Source: Taibaiella sp041660405
Lineage (GTDB): Bacteria; Bacteroidota; Bacteroidia; Chitinophagales; Chitinophagaceae
DNA length: 64,000 nucleotides
Assembly: GCA_041660405.1 (NCBI GenBank)
Contig: JBAZWL010000008.1
Coordinates: 104,606-168,605 of the forward strand
Direction: 5' to 3'
The translations under genes and the position numbers were made by a program. Shown piece by piece: positions 25,706-32,650 of the stretch. The stretch's first letter is position 1; every line of letters begins with the position of its first letter. The notes under the pieces are model-generated. The model saw nothing but the letters and a program-made list of their open reading frames with translations. It searched no databases and was not told the origin of the DNA.

Positions 25706-26668
25706 CTACTTCAAAATAATTTCACCATCCCTCTGTTCTATTTTTAAATTAAATGTTTCGGTTATTACTTTAAGAATATCATTCAGGCTCATTTCTTTGA
25801 ACGTTGTGGTTAGTCGAAGGTTCCTGGAAGCCTCTCCTGAAATAATTATTCTGGTATTATAAGCATTGCTCAATGCATCCGTTAGTTGATACAACGGAGT
25901 ATTGTTGCAAATGAATTTTTTGGTATGATAGTAATTATATAAATCGTCAAGATTGCTTTGCACTTTAAGTTCGGCATTGTTTTTACGAACAAGCACTTTT
26001 TGCTTGGGTAAAAGCTTTACTGTATTGTTTTCAACGCCTACTTTTACAATACCTGTTTCTACAATTACTTCAGTCTCTTCTGCAGTACTCTTGACATTAA
26101 AAGAAGTTCCTACTACATGTACCTTTACTTCATCAACGGTAATCTCAAAAGGTTTTTGCTTATTGGGCGTAACATTGAAAAATGCTTCACCGGTTAATTT
26201 TACATTCCTTGTTTTAGTGTTGAAGTTTTTTGCATAGGCAAGTGTTGAATTTTTGTTTAAAGTAATTACAGAACCATCGGGCAAAGTATCGATGAATACT
26301 TTATCAGCAGAAGCTAAAACAATATCCCCGTTGTTATAATTGAAAAAATAAACGGCAAAGCTTCCAATGACCAATAAAGCAACGGCAGCAGCTATTTTAT
26401 AAATATTACTTTTCCGACGGGGTTCAAACGCTATAACATTATCCTCAACAATGGCCCGTTGCTGGGTAACATTTTGCTTAAACCTTTCCCAGGCCTTGTT
26501 TTCGTCAACCGTGCTCTTCTGTTCCAGATTCTTACTTTCGGTCCATATCAGTTTAAAATGATCGAAGTAACGTTTGTTATCCGGATGGGCATTGATCCAT
26601 TGCAATACCGAATGTTCTTCAGCAGCATTGGTTTCGCCTAAGAGATATTTTACTAAAAGTTCATCCAT
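25706..26668 (-). CDS. FecR-family anti-sigma factor
   Basis: 320 residues. The cytoplasmic N-terminal segment (MDELLVKYLLGETNAAEEHSVLQWI, an anti-sigma-type helical region) is followed by one transmembrane helix (~90-112: IYKIAAAVALLVIGSFAVYFF), a periplasmic FecR domain (~120-215: DGSVITLNKNSTLAY, FFNVTPNKQKPFEITV, VHVVGTSFNV) and a DUF4974 C-terminal STN-like domain (~250-320). Such proteins hold an ECF sigma until an outer-membrane STN domain signals. It is 44 bp downstream of the sigma gene, forming the usual fecI-fecR operon. The nearest STN protein is the neighbour at 23792-25582. Confidence 0.93.
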   Translation of the reverse strand: MDELLVKYLLGETNAAEEHSVLQWINAHPDNKRYFDHFKLIWTESKNLEQKSTVDENKAWERFKQNVTQQRAIVEDNVIAFEPRRKSNIYKIAAAVALLVIGSFAVYFFNYNNGDIVLASADKVFIDTLPDGSVITLNKNSTLAYAKNFNTKTRNVKLTGEAFFNVTPNKQKPFEITVDEVKVHVVGTSFNVKSTAEETEVIVETGIVKVGVENNTVKLLPKQKVLVRKNNAELKVQSNLDDLYNYYHTKKFICNNTPLYQLTDALSNAYNTRIIISGEASRNLRLTTTFKEMSLNDILKVITETFNLKIEQRDGEIILK

Positions 26669-26712
26669 TTTTTTAATTAATTATCATGCTTCACAAAATC
26701 TTTTTCTAATAT

Positions 26713-27282
26713 TTAGCTAGAAAACAAGAACGTTATGTTTACCAATACGAATAATAATACCGGTAGATATTCTACCAATTGCATTCTCATAATTTTCAAC
26801 GCTTTCCCCATTTGGTTTTCTACTGTTTTCACCGATAGATTTAATTTTTCAGCAATTTCCCGGTATTTCAATTCTTCAAAACGGCTCATTTGAAATATAG
26901 TACGGCATTGCTCCGGCAACTGTTTCAATGCCTCATTTATTTTTTGCTGCAATTCTTTAGCCACCAAACCTTTTGATACTGGTTCGGAAACAGATCTGGC
27001 AGTATAAAGCGTATGGGACTGATGTGCTTTTTTCACTTTCTGATGTTTCAGATAATTGAGACATTCATTATAAACAGAGCGGTACAGATAGGCCTGAACA
27101 GATTGTGTAATATTTACCTGTTCTTTTTTCTCCCATAATTTAAAAAATACATGCTGAACCAATTCTTCAGCCTGCGATTCATCTTTTAATATGGTGCAGG
27201 CATAAGCGTGCAGGGCCTTAAAATGAGATTTAAAAACCTGCTCAAATTCAACTTCAAAAATTCCGGTATGGGTTAACTCCAT
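26713..27282 (-). CDS. ECF-subfamily RNA polymerase sigma factor (FecI type)
   Basis: 189 residues from the ATG at 27282. Sigma region 2 covers FEVEFEQVFKSHFKALHAYACTILKD (within ~8-35) and QAEELVQHVFFKLWEKKE; region 4 has LPEQCRTIFQMSRFEELKYREIAEKLNLSVKTVENQMGKAL in its helix-turn-helix. The last ~20 residues (VLLFVLVNITFLFSS) are unusually hydrophobic, as often seen in Bacteroidota FecI proteins. An in-frame ATG at 27336 gives 207 residues, but the putative promoter at 27344-27370 would start transcription at or just before that codon, so 27282 is preferred. It heads the fecI-fecR operon and seems autoregulated. Confidence 0.9.
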   Translation of the reverse strand: MELTHTGIFEVEFEQVFKSHFKALHAYACTILKDESQAEELVQHVFFKLWEKKEQVNITQSVQAYLYRSVYNECLNYLKHQKVKKAHQSHTLYTARSVSEPVSKGLVAKELQQKINEALKQLPEQCRTIFQMSRFEELKYREIAEKLNLSVKTVENQMGKALKIMRMQLVEYLPVLLFVLVNITFLFSS

Positions 27283-27343
27283 GTGCAATGCATATATCGG
27301 CCTGTCAAAGATAACCGCTTGCTCTAATGTTTCCATTTTTAAT

Positions 27344-27370
27344 AAGACAACGAATCATAATTATACCCCT
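27344..27370 (-). promoter_or_regulatory. Putative autoregulatory ECF promoter of the sigma gene
   Basis: On the minus strand AGGGGTA (27370-27364), 14 bp, then TGTCTT (27349-27344). Identical spacing is found at the TonB receptor and 382-aa repeat genes. The -10-like box ends 8 bp before the upstream candidate ATG (27336), which argues for translation from 27282. Confidence 0.65.
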
Positions 27371-27469
27371 ATTCCGCATCAGAAATTGCTTCTGGACAAA
27401 AAGATTTGTGAAACAATGAACAAAACGGGGCTTGAATAGTTAAAAGACTGAAATTTGGCAATAAACTAT

Positions 27470-27477
27470 TATTTTTG
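27470..27477 (+). promoter_or_regulatory. -7 promoter box upstream of mscL
   Basis: TATTTTTG matches TANNTTTG, 19 bp before the ATG at 27496. It supports that ATG over an upstream TTG at 27475, which lies inside the box. No -33 partner was found. Confidence 0.4.
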
Positions 27478-27495
27478 AGCTATAATTTACACACT

Positions 27496-27930
27496 ATGGG
27501 GTTTTTAAAGGAGTTTAAAGAGTTTGCCCTAAAAGGCAATGTCATGGATCTGGCCATCGGTGTTATTATTGGCGCTGCCTTTGGCAAAATCATAGACAGC
27601 GTCGTGAAAGATCTTGTAATGCCACTGGTATCTGCAGTAGTAGGTTCTCCTGATTTCAATAATAAATATGTGGTGCTGAAAGGCACAGTGCCAAATGGTA
27701 CTGCCCTGGAGGAGGCCAGAAAAATACCCGATACAGCCATATTTGCTTATGGTAGCTTTTTTACTGTTGCTATTAACTTCCTGTTATTGGCGTTGGTTAT
27801 CTTTTTAATGGTAAAAGCAATCAATGCCCTTAAACGTAAAGAAGAGGCTAAACCTGCCGCTCCTGCTGCCCCGACTTCTACCGAGGTATTGCTTGCAGAA
27901 ATACGCGATGAGTTAAAAAAGAAAAACTAA
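27496..27930 (+). CDS. mscL: Large-conductance mechanosensitive channel
   Basis: 144 residues from the ATG at 27496. MscL is the inner-membrane emergency valve for hypo-osmotic shock. The N-terminal amphipathic helix (MGFLKEFKEFALKGNVMDLA) and TM1 (IGVIIGAAFGKIIDSVVKDLVMP, in adjoining parts) are strongly conserved. A periplasmic loop is followed by TM2 (FFTVAINFLLLALVIFLMVKAI) and a cytoplasmic Ala/Pro/Lys-rich tail ending KKKN. Length is normal for the family. Monocistronic, with its own promoter box and terminator. Confidence 0.95.
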   Translation: MGFLKEFKEFALKGNVMDLAIGVIIGAAFGKIIDSVVKDLVMPLVSAVVGSPDFNNKYVVLKGTVPNGTALEEARKIPDTAIFAYGSFFTVAINFLLLALVIFLMVKAINALKRKEEAKPAAPAAPTSTEVLLAEIRDELKKKN

Positions 27931-27953
27931 GTTTGCAATAGCTTTAATATATT

Positions 27954-27985
27954 GCCCCGGAAATCTCGACGTTTCCGGGGTTTAT
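27954..27985 (+). terminator. Rho-independent terminator after mscL
   Basis: CCCCGGAAA (27955-27963) pairs with TTTCCGGGG (27972-27980), followed by TTTATTTAATTTTT. It lies between the mscL stop and the ATG of the next gene at 28003. Confidence 0.75.
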
Positions 27986-28002
27986 TTAATTTTTATCTGC
28001 TC

Positions 28003-28761
28003 ATGGGCCCAGGTACAGTTTACCCGCTACTGAAACAATTGAAGACTAATGGCCAGCACGCCTTTGCTGTGTTGATAGATCCGGATAGTGTAACCCCGGA
28101 TTCTATAAAAGTGATTGCTGAAAAATGTAATGAAGCTGAAGTTGATTTCATCTTTATGGGTGGAAGCATTATGGTTACTGCTCATGTAGATGATTGCATA
28201 AAAAGATTCAAGGAAGAAAGTAGCATTCCGGTTGCACTTTTTCCGGGAAGCCCTTCGCAGGTATCACCTTTTGCTGATGCCTTATTGTATCTCTCTCTTA
28301 TATCGGGTCGCAATCCCGATTTGCTTATCGGTCAGCATGTTATTTCTGCACCGGTTGTTAAGGCCAGTGGGTTGGAAGTGATCTCTACAGGATATATGGT
28401 TATAGATGGAGGTGTGCCTACTACGGTTTCGTACATGAGCCACTCTGCGCCTATACCGGCCAACAAACCCGATGTAGCCTTATGCACCGCATGGGCCGGA
28501 GAACTACAGGGCAAACACCTGATATATATGGACGCCGGAAGTGGCGCTAAATATCCTGTCAGTACGGAAATGATTAACAAAGTGAGCGCTAATATTGACA
28601 TTCCCCTTGTAGTAGGTGGCGGTATTCGCACAGCAGAAAAAGTTTACGAAAATTGTAAAGCCGGAGCTCAGGTAATCGTTGTAGGCAACGCAATAGAAAA
28701 AGATCCTTCTTTAATTAAGGAAATGAGCATGGCTGCAAAGGAAGTTAGGGTGAATGGATAA
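28003..28761 (+). CDS. Geranylgeranylglyceryl phosphate synthase family protein (PcrB/GGGPS)
   Basis: 252 residues. The ATG at 28003 is chosen because a longer reading (from 27952) would run through the mscL terminator. The TIM-barrel GGGPS/PcrB signatures are VLIDPDSV near the N-terminus, FMGGSIMV, LFPGSPSQVSPFADALLYLSLISGRN (read in parts), STGYMVIDGG and the phosphate-binding VVGGGIRTAEK plus VIVVGNAIEK. The family joins a polyprenyl diphosphate to sn-glycerol-1-phosphate. Group II bacterial members are known from Bacteroidota, but their downstream lipids are poorly defined. No sn-glycerol-1-phosphate dehydrogenase is in the window. Confidence 0.9.
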   Translation: MGPGTVYPLLKQLKTNGQHAFAVLIDPDSVTPDSIKVIAEKCNEAEVDFIFMGGSIMVTAHVDDCIKRFKEESSIPVALFPGSPSQVSPFADALLYLSLISGRNPDLLIGQHVISAPVVKASGLEVISTGYMVIDGGVPTTVSYMSHSAPIPANKPDVALCTAWAGELQGKHLIYMDAGSGAKYPVSTEMINKVSANIDIPLVVGGGIRTAEKVYENCKAGAQVIVVGNAIEKDPSLIKEMSMAAKEVRVNG

Positions 28762-28877
28762 TTGACTAGGTTAGCATGGATTAATTTACATGCTATTCCG
28801 GTAAATAATTAGCTAAAGACAGGGATTCCTCCAAGCAAACCGATTTGCTTCCGTAACTTCGCGGCAAATTCCCAATT

Positions 28878-29747
28878 TTGAAACCCATACAATATATAGC
28901 TATTGCCGTTGCGTTGGCCTTTGCCGGGGCGCTTTATTTTGGCGGTAATACGGTAGCTCCTAAAAAGGAAAAACCTGCATCTGGCCCAATGGCACAAGGT
29001 GGTACACCGGGCGAAAGACAAGCTGCTGGTCTGGATATTCCGGAACCTGCAAAATTTGATACTTTACTCATTGCGGCAAAGAAAAAGCTATCTCCGGCAG
29101 CACAGGCCGAGATTAGCAGGCAGGAAAATACTATTACCCGGGGCAATGTAAAAGAGCAGCAAATACTTGCCTATGAGACTTTAGGTAAGCTTTGGCAGCA
29201 AAATAAAAACCGTCCGATAGCGGCTTATTATTTCGCTCAATCCGGAAAATTGGAAAATTCACAGAAAAAGCTGAACTTTGCCGCCCATTTGCTTTCGGAG
29301 GAACTTCACGATGAACGTGACGCCCATGTAAGACAATGGATGTCGGAACTAGCAATAAGCTGTTATCAACAGTCCATTGCGCTGAATCCTGCCAATGATA
29401 CTACGCGAATTGATCTTGCGGAAATCTATTTTAACGGCACCGGCGAAACGATGAAAGGTATTGAGCAGCTGTTGACTATTGTGCGTAAGGATTCCACCAA
29501 TATTCCTGCAAACATTATTTTGGGAAGAATGGCGGTAGAATCGGGCCAGTTGGACAAAGCAATATTGAGAGGACAAACTATTTTGCGTGTTGATAAGAAT
29601 AATATCGAAGCACGTTTGTTCCTGGCAGAAGCTTATAAAAGAACCGGTAAAATTCAAATGGCTAAAGACCTGTTGAATGAAGCCAAAAAAATCATGGACA
29701 GTCCTGCTTTCAGCAAAGATCTGGATGAGTACATGAAAACATTTTAA
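28878..29747 (+). CDS. Membrane-anchored TPR protein (TTG start)
   Basis: 289 residues. The only start that keeps the N-terminal membrane segment (IQYIAIAVALAFAGALYFGG) is the TTG at 28878; a stop lies 24 bp upstream in frame and the next ATG would delete the helix. A Lys/Pro/Gly-rich linker leads into TPR-type repeats (FDTLLIAAKKKLSPAAQ, ALNPANDTTRIDLAEIYF, VESGQLDKAILRG, AEAYKRTGKIQMAKDLL). Likely inner-membrane anchored with a periplasmic TPR domain. The small COX24-like gene follows after 86 bp and RNase G lies beyond a terminator, an arrangement often seen in this phylum. Confidence 0.8.
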   Translation: MKPIQYIAIAVALAFAGALYFGGNTVAPKKEKPASGPMAQGGTPGERQAAGLDIPEPAKFDTLLIAAKKKLSPAAQAEISRQENTITRGNVKEQQILAYETLGKLWQQNKNRPIAAYYFAQSGKLENSQKKLNFAAHLLSEELHDERDAHVRQWMSELAISCYQQSIALNPANDTTRIDLAEIYFNGTGETMKGIEQLLTIVRKDSTNIPANIILGRMAVESGQLDKAILRGQTILRVDKNNIEARLFLAEAYKRTGKIQMAKDLLNEAKKIMDSPAFSKDLDEYMKTF

Positions 29748-29833
29748 ATCTCCGGATTTAGAAACATAAATGAGGAAAGACTTTACAGTACTTTATATAA
29801 AATTATTTTTAACAACAAAAAATTATTTGAGCT

Positions 29834-29929
29834 ATGCCAAGTGGTAAAAAAAGAAAACGTCATAAGATTGCAACGCACAAACGTAAAAAACGCTTGAGAA
29901 AAAATCGCCATAAGAGCAAAAAGAAATAG
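29834..29929 (+). CDS. AURKAIP1/COX24-domain small basic protein (31 aa)
   Basis: A 31-residue reading frame starts at the ATG at 29834 and ends with TAG at 29927. The product is almost entirely Lys, Arg and His (MPSGKKRKRHKIATHKRKKR is the first part; it ends KNRHKSKKK). This matches the COX24/AURKAIP1 domain, homologous to the mitochondrial small-subunit protein mS38, which in bacteria is a tiny ribosome-associated protein. It precedes RNase G, its common neighbour in Bacteroidota, and follows the TPR gene. A terminator lies about 75 bp downstream. Confidence 0.88.
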   Translation: MPSGKKRKRHKIATHKRKKRLRKNRHKSKKK

Positions 29930-30000
29930 TACATCCAAGTAAGAATAAAAGTTTGCACTTAGGTGCAGGCCTGAATATTACATCGATTATAAAGAAATGC

Positions 30001-30050
30001 TAACCCGGATGTCCGGCTCAAATGAGCCGGTGTCGGGTTTACATTTTTTT
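30001..30050 (+). terminator. Terminator after the TPR/COX24 genes
   Basis: Inner stem CCGGCTCA (30013-30020) / TGAGCCGG (30023-30030) and outer stem AACCCG (30002-30007) / CGGGTT (30034-30039), followed by a run of seven T. It separates this unit from rng. Confidence 0.7.
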
Positions 30051-30312
30051 GGTATCCCTGCTATCTGCTTAGGTGCCCGCATTTCCTGAAGCATCGTTAT
30101 TGTAAAATAATTGCATCTTTTTGAAGCGCTATTCTGTTTTATTAACAGTTGCTGCTTTAGATTTGCATACCTTAACTTTCGTTTCCTGAATGTCGTACGC
30201 ATCCTGACAACAGCTTGGTTGTGGCTATCGCATGTACCGAAATAAAACTGCGTATGTTCTGTTTTTGAAAACAAACATAAAGCAGTATTGACAGAACGAC
30301 AAAACAGATATC
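30051..30312 (+). promoter_or_regulatory. Non-coding leader region of RNase G with -7 box
   Basis: About 260 bp without a credible ORF. TAGATTTG at 30158-30165 matches the -7 consensus, which would give an untranslated leader of roughly 140 nt before rng. Long leaders in RNase E/G genes are known sites of autoregulation in other bacteria; whether this one is used so is inference. Confidence 0.35.
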
Positions 30313-31869
30313 ATGAATAAAGAAATGATAATCAATGCGTCGGCTGATGGTGTGGAAATTGCGCTTTTAGAAGATAAAAAACTCGTAGAACTTCATTACG
30401 AACATAATAATTCGGCATTTGCCGTTGGTGATTTATATCTTGGCAAGGTAAAAAAACTGATGCCCGGCCTTAATGCCGCTTTCGTTGACGTTGGTTACGA
30501 AAAAGATGCTTTTCTACATTATACCGACCTGAGTCCTTATATCAAGTCGTTGCTGAAATTTACCCAACAATCCATGAAGGACACCAGTCCGGATGGTTTC
30601 GATTTTGGGAAGTTTCAAAACGAACAGGAAATATTAAAAACAGGTAAAATTACAGATGTACTGAACCAAAAACCTGAAATAGTGGTTCAGATACTGAAAG
30701 AGCCTATCTCTTCCAAAGGCCCCCGCCTCAGCTGCGAACTTTCCTTCCCGGGAAGATTTGTGGTACTTACTCCCTTTAACAATTTTGTATCCGTTTCCCG
30801 CAAAATTCACTCTGGTGAAGAACGCAAACGCCTGCAAAAAATTGTAGAAAGTATCAAACCAAAAAACTTTGGTGTAATAGTAAGAACAGCTGCAGAAGGT
30901 AAAAATACCGCTGAACTCCATGCCGATCTTATTGATCTGGCTGAACAATGGAAATCTATCCAGCAAAATCTGAAAGAAGCAAAGCCGCCTAAACGCATTA
31001 TGAGCGAGCAGGCAAAAACCACATCCATTCTCCGCGACCTGCTGAACGAAAGTTTTTCACGCATTGTAGTAAATGAAAAAGGGATGATGCAGGAAACCAA
31101 AGAATATATTTCCCGCATTGCCCCTGAAAAAGAAGAAATCGTAAATCTGTACCATAACGGGCAACCTATTTTTGACCATTACGGCATTACCCGCCAGGTA
31201 AAAGCTGCTTTTGGAAAGACGGTAAACCTTGGAAGTGGTGCATACCTTATTGTAGAGCATACTGAAGCCATGCACGTTATAGACGTGAATAGCGGAACCC
31301 GTGCTGCAGACGGCAATCAGGAAGAAAGTGCCCTGAAAACCAACCTGGAAGCGGCAGAGGAAATAGCTCGTCAACTACGTTTACGCGATATTGGCGGTAT
31401 CATCATCATCGATTTTATCGATATGAAGCTGCCTGACAATAAGCGCAAATTGTTTGAATACATGAGTGAAATCATGGTAAGCGACCGTGCAAGACACACT
31501 TTGTTGCCTATTTCCAAATTCGGATTGATGCAGATTACTCGTCAGCGCCTTCGCCCGGAAATCAATATTTCTACAGCAGAAGTTTGCCCAAGCTGTAAAG
31601 GCACAGGGAAAATCGGACCATCATTATTGATTACAGATGAACTGGAAAAAGATTTCCATTACCTCATCAATCAAGGTCATAAGAAATTGAGACTCAACGC
31701 ACATCCAATGTTGATCGCCTATCTTAAAGAGAAAGGTTTTTGGCGCTCCATGCAATGGAAATGGTATCGCAAACATGGTGTATGGCTGGAACTATACACC
31801 GATAACAACTATCAACTCACAGAATATTATTTTTTTGATAAAAGGACTGATGAAGTGATCAAGTTGTAA
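30313..31869 (+). CDS. rng: Ribonuclease E/G family endoribonuclease
   Basis: 518 residues. RNase G-type enzymes cut AU-rich RNA in rRNA maturation and mRNA decay in the cytoplasm. An S1 domain covers ~35-125 (GDLYLGKVKKLMPGLNAAFVDVG in parts, KDAFLHYTDL). The catalytic region includes HVIDVNSGTRA (metal-binding Asp near 323) and IGGIIIIDFIDM (Asp near 368). The zinc-link motif CPSCKGTGK follows (~424). There is no long C-terminal degradosome scaffold, so it resembles RNase G rather than RNase E. Preceded by the COX24-like gene and followed by a strong terminator. Confidence 0.95.
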   Translation: MNKEMIINASADGVEIALLEDKKLVELHYEHNNSAFAVGDLYLGKVKKLMPGLNAAFVDVGYEKDAFLHYTDLSPYIKSLLKFTQQSMKDTSPDGFDFGKFQNEQEILKTGKITDVLNQKPEIVVQILKEPISSKGPRLSCELSFPGRFVVLTPFNNFVSVSRKIHSGEERKRLQKIVESIKPKNFGVIVRTAAEGKNTAELHADLIDLAEQWKSIQQNLKEAKPPKRIMSEQAKTTSILRDLLNESFSRIVVNEKGMMQETKEYISRIAPEKEEIVNLYHNGQPIFDHYGITRQVKAAFGKTVNLGSGAYLIVEHTEAMHVIDVNSGTRAADGNQEESALKTNLEAAEEIARQLRLRDIGGIIIIDFIDMKLPDNKRKLFEYMSEIMVSDRARHTLLPISKFGLMQITRQRLRPEINISTAEVCPSCKGTGKIGPSLLITDELEKDFHYLINQGHKKLRLNAHPMLIAYLKEKGFWRSMQWKWYRKHGVWLELYTDNNYQLTEYYFFDKRTDEVIKL

Positions 31870-31887
31870 TCGAAGGAAAAGATTTTT

Positions 31888-31919
31888 GAAATGCCCCGGA
31901 CTGTCCGGGGCATTTTTTA
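31888..31919 (+). terminator. Rho-independent terminator after rng
   Basis: AATGCCCCGGA (31890-31900), a CTG loop, TCCGGGGCATT (31904-31914), then a T run. Confidence 0.85.
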
Positions 31920-31997
31920 TTGATAAGGTATATTGAGAACGAAATATTTAACGTTAGTGTTTTACATTACTATCTAATACTCCAATATTTAAGATCC

Positions 31998-32510
31998 ATG
32001 AAAAATCTAACTATTTTGATTTTATTGACATTGCTTGCAATTCATGCTTCTGCAAAACAGGATAAATATAGTTATGAAAAATTCAAATATAAAAATACTG
32101 CACAAATAGAATTAATGGGACTCGGCGCTGCCTATTCTCTTAATTATGAGCGAAATGTTGTAAACCTTGCCCATGTGAAAATCTCATTTCAGCTAGGTGC
32201 AGCCTACCTGCCACCATCAACCGGCTGGATCAATTTACATTTTCCTGTGAGTATCAATCAACTAATCTCTTTTAACCGGCATCATATAGAATTGGGCATC
32301 GCTACGATGTTTACTTTTTCTGAGGTAAGGCATGACGCACCGCTTCGGGATTATGATTTTGAGAACTTTCTCGCTGTTAAAATCGGCTATCGGTATCAAA
32401 AACCTAACGGTAGGATGCAGTACAAAATACTGTTTACGCCGGTAATTGAATATGAACACCACAACGAGTTTACCCCATGGGGTGGCATTACTATCGGATA
32501 CAATTTTTGA
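31998..32510 (+). CDS. Secreted outer-membrane-beta-barrel-like hypothetical protein
   Basis: 170 residues from the ATG at 31998, which opens a signal peptide (MKNLTILILLTLLAIHASA). The mature part alternates hydrophobic and polar residues as in a small beta-barrel (IELMGLGAAYSLNYERNVV, VKISFQLGAAYLP, HHIELGIATMFTFSEV, VKIGYRYQKPNG) and ends in GGITIGYNF, a barrel-like final strand with terminal Phe. I do not recognise a named family. Probably an outer-membrane protein. Position between rng and the suf operon gives no functional clue. Confidence 0.65.
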   Translation: MKNLTILILLTLLAIHASAKQDKYSYEKFKYKNTAQIELMGLGAAYSLNYERNVVNLAHVKISFQLGAAYLPPSTGWINLHFPVSINQLISFNRHHIELGIATMFTFSEVRHDAPLRDYDFENFLAVKIGYRYQKPNGRMQYKILFTPVIEYEHHNEFTPWGGITIGYNF

Positions 32511-32599
32511 TAGATCTCATTCTATTCTAAAGAATTCGTTTCTAATCCACACATAGAAAGCTTTTATCATTAACCTTAGCAATTGCCGCATTTTGGTTG

Positions 32600-32607
32600 T
32601 AACTTTG
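32600..32607 (+). promoter_or_regulatory. -7 box of the suf operon promoter
   Basis: TAACTTTG exactly matches TANNTTTG, 43 bp before sufB. TTAG at 32575-32578, 21 bp upstream, is a weak -33 candidate. The 14-bp context TTGTAACTTTGCAG also occurs at the trhO promoter. Confidence 0.55.
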
Positions 32608-32650
32608 CAGGCTCAATCAGGGCAATAGCCTTGGTATGAGGTGAGTTATT

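Noticed and set aside
27952..28002. Upstream extension of the GGGPS-like gene
   Set aside because: It would translate through the mscL terminator hairpin; the ATG at 28003 starts a normal family N-terminus.
29987..30274. 95-codon minus-strand frame in the rng leader
   Set aside because: Covers a terminator hairpin, has a poor start and an unlikely composition; the region reads as untranslated.
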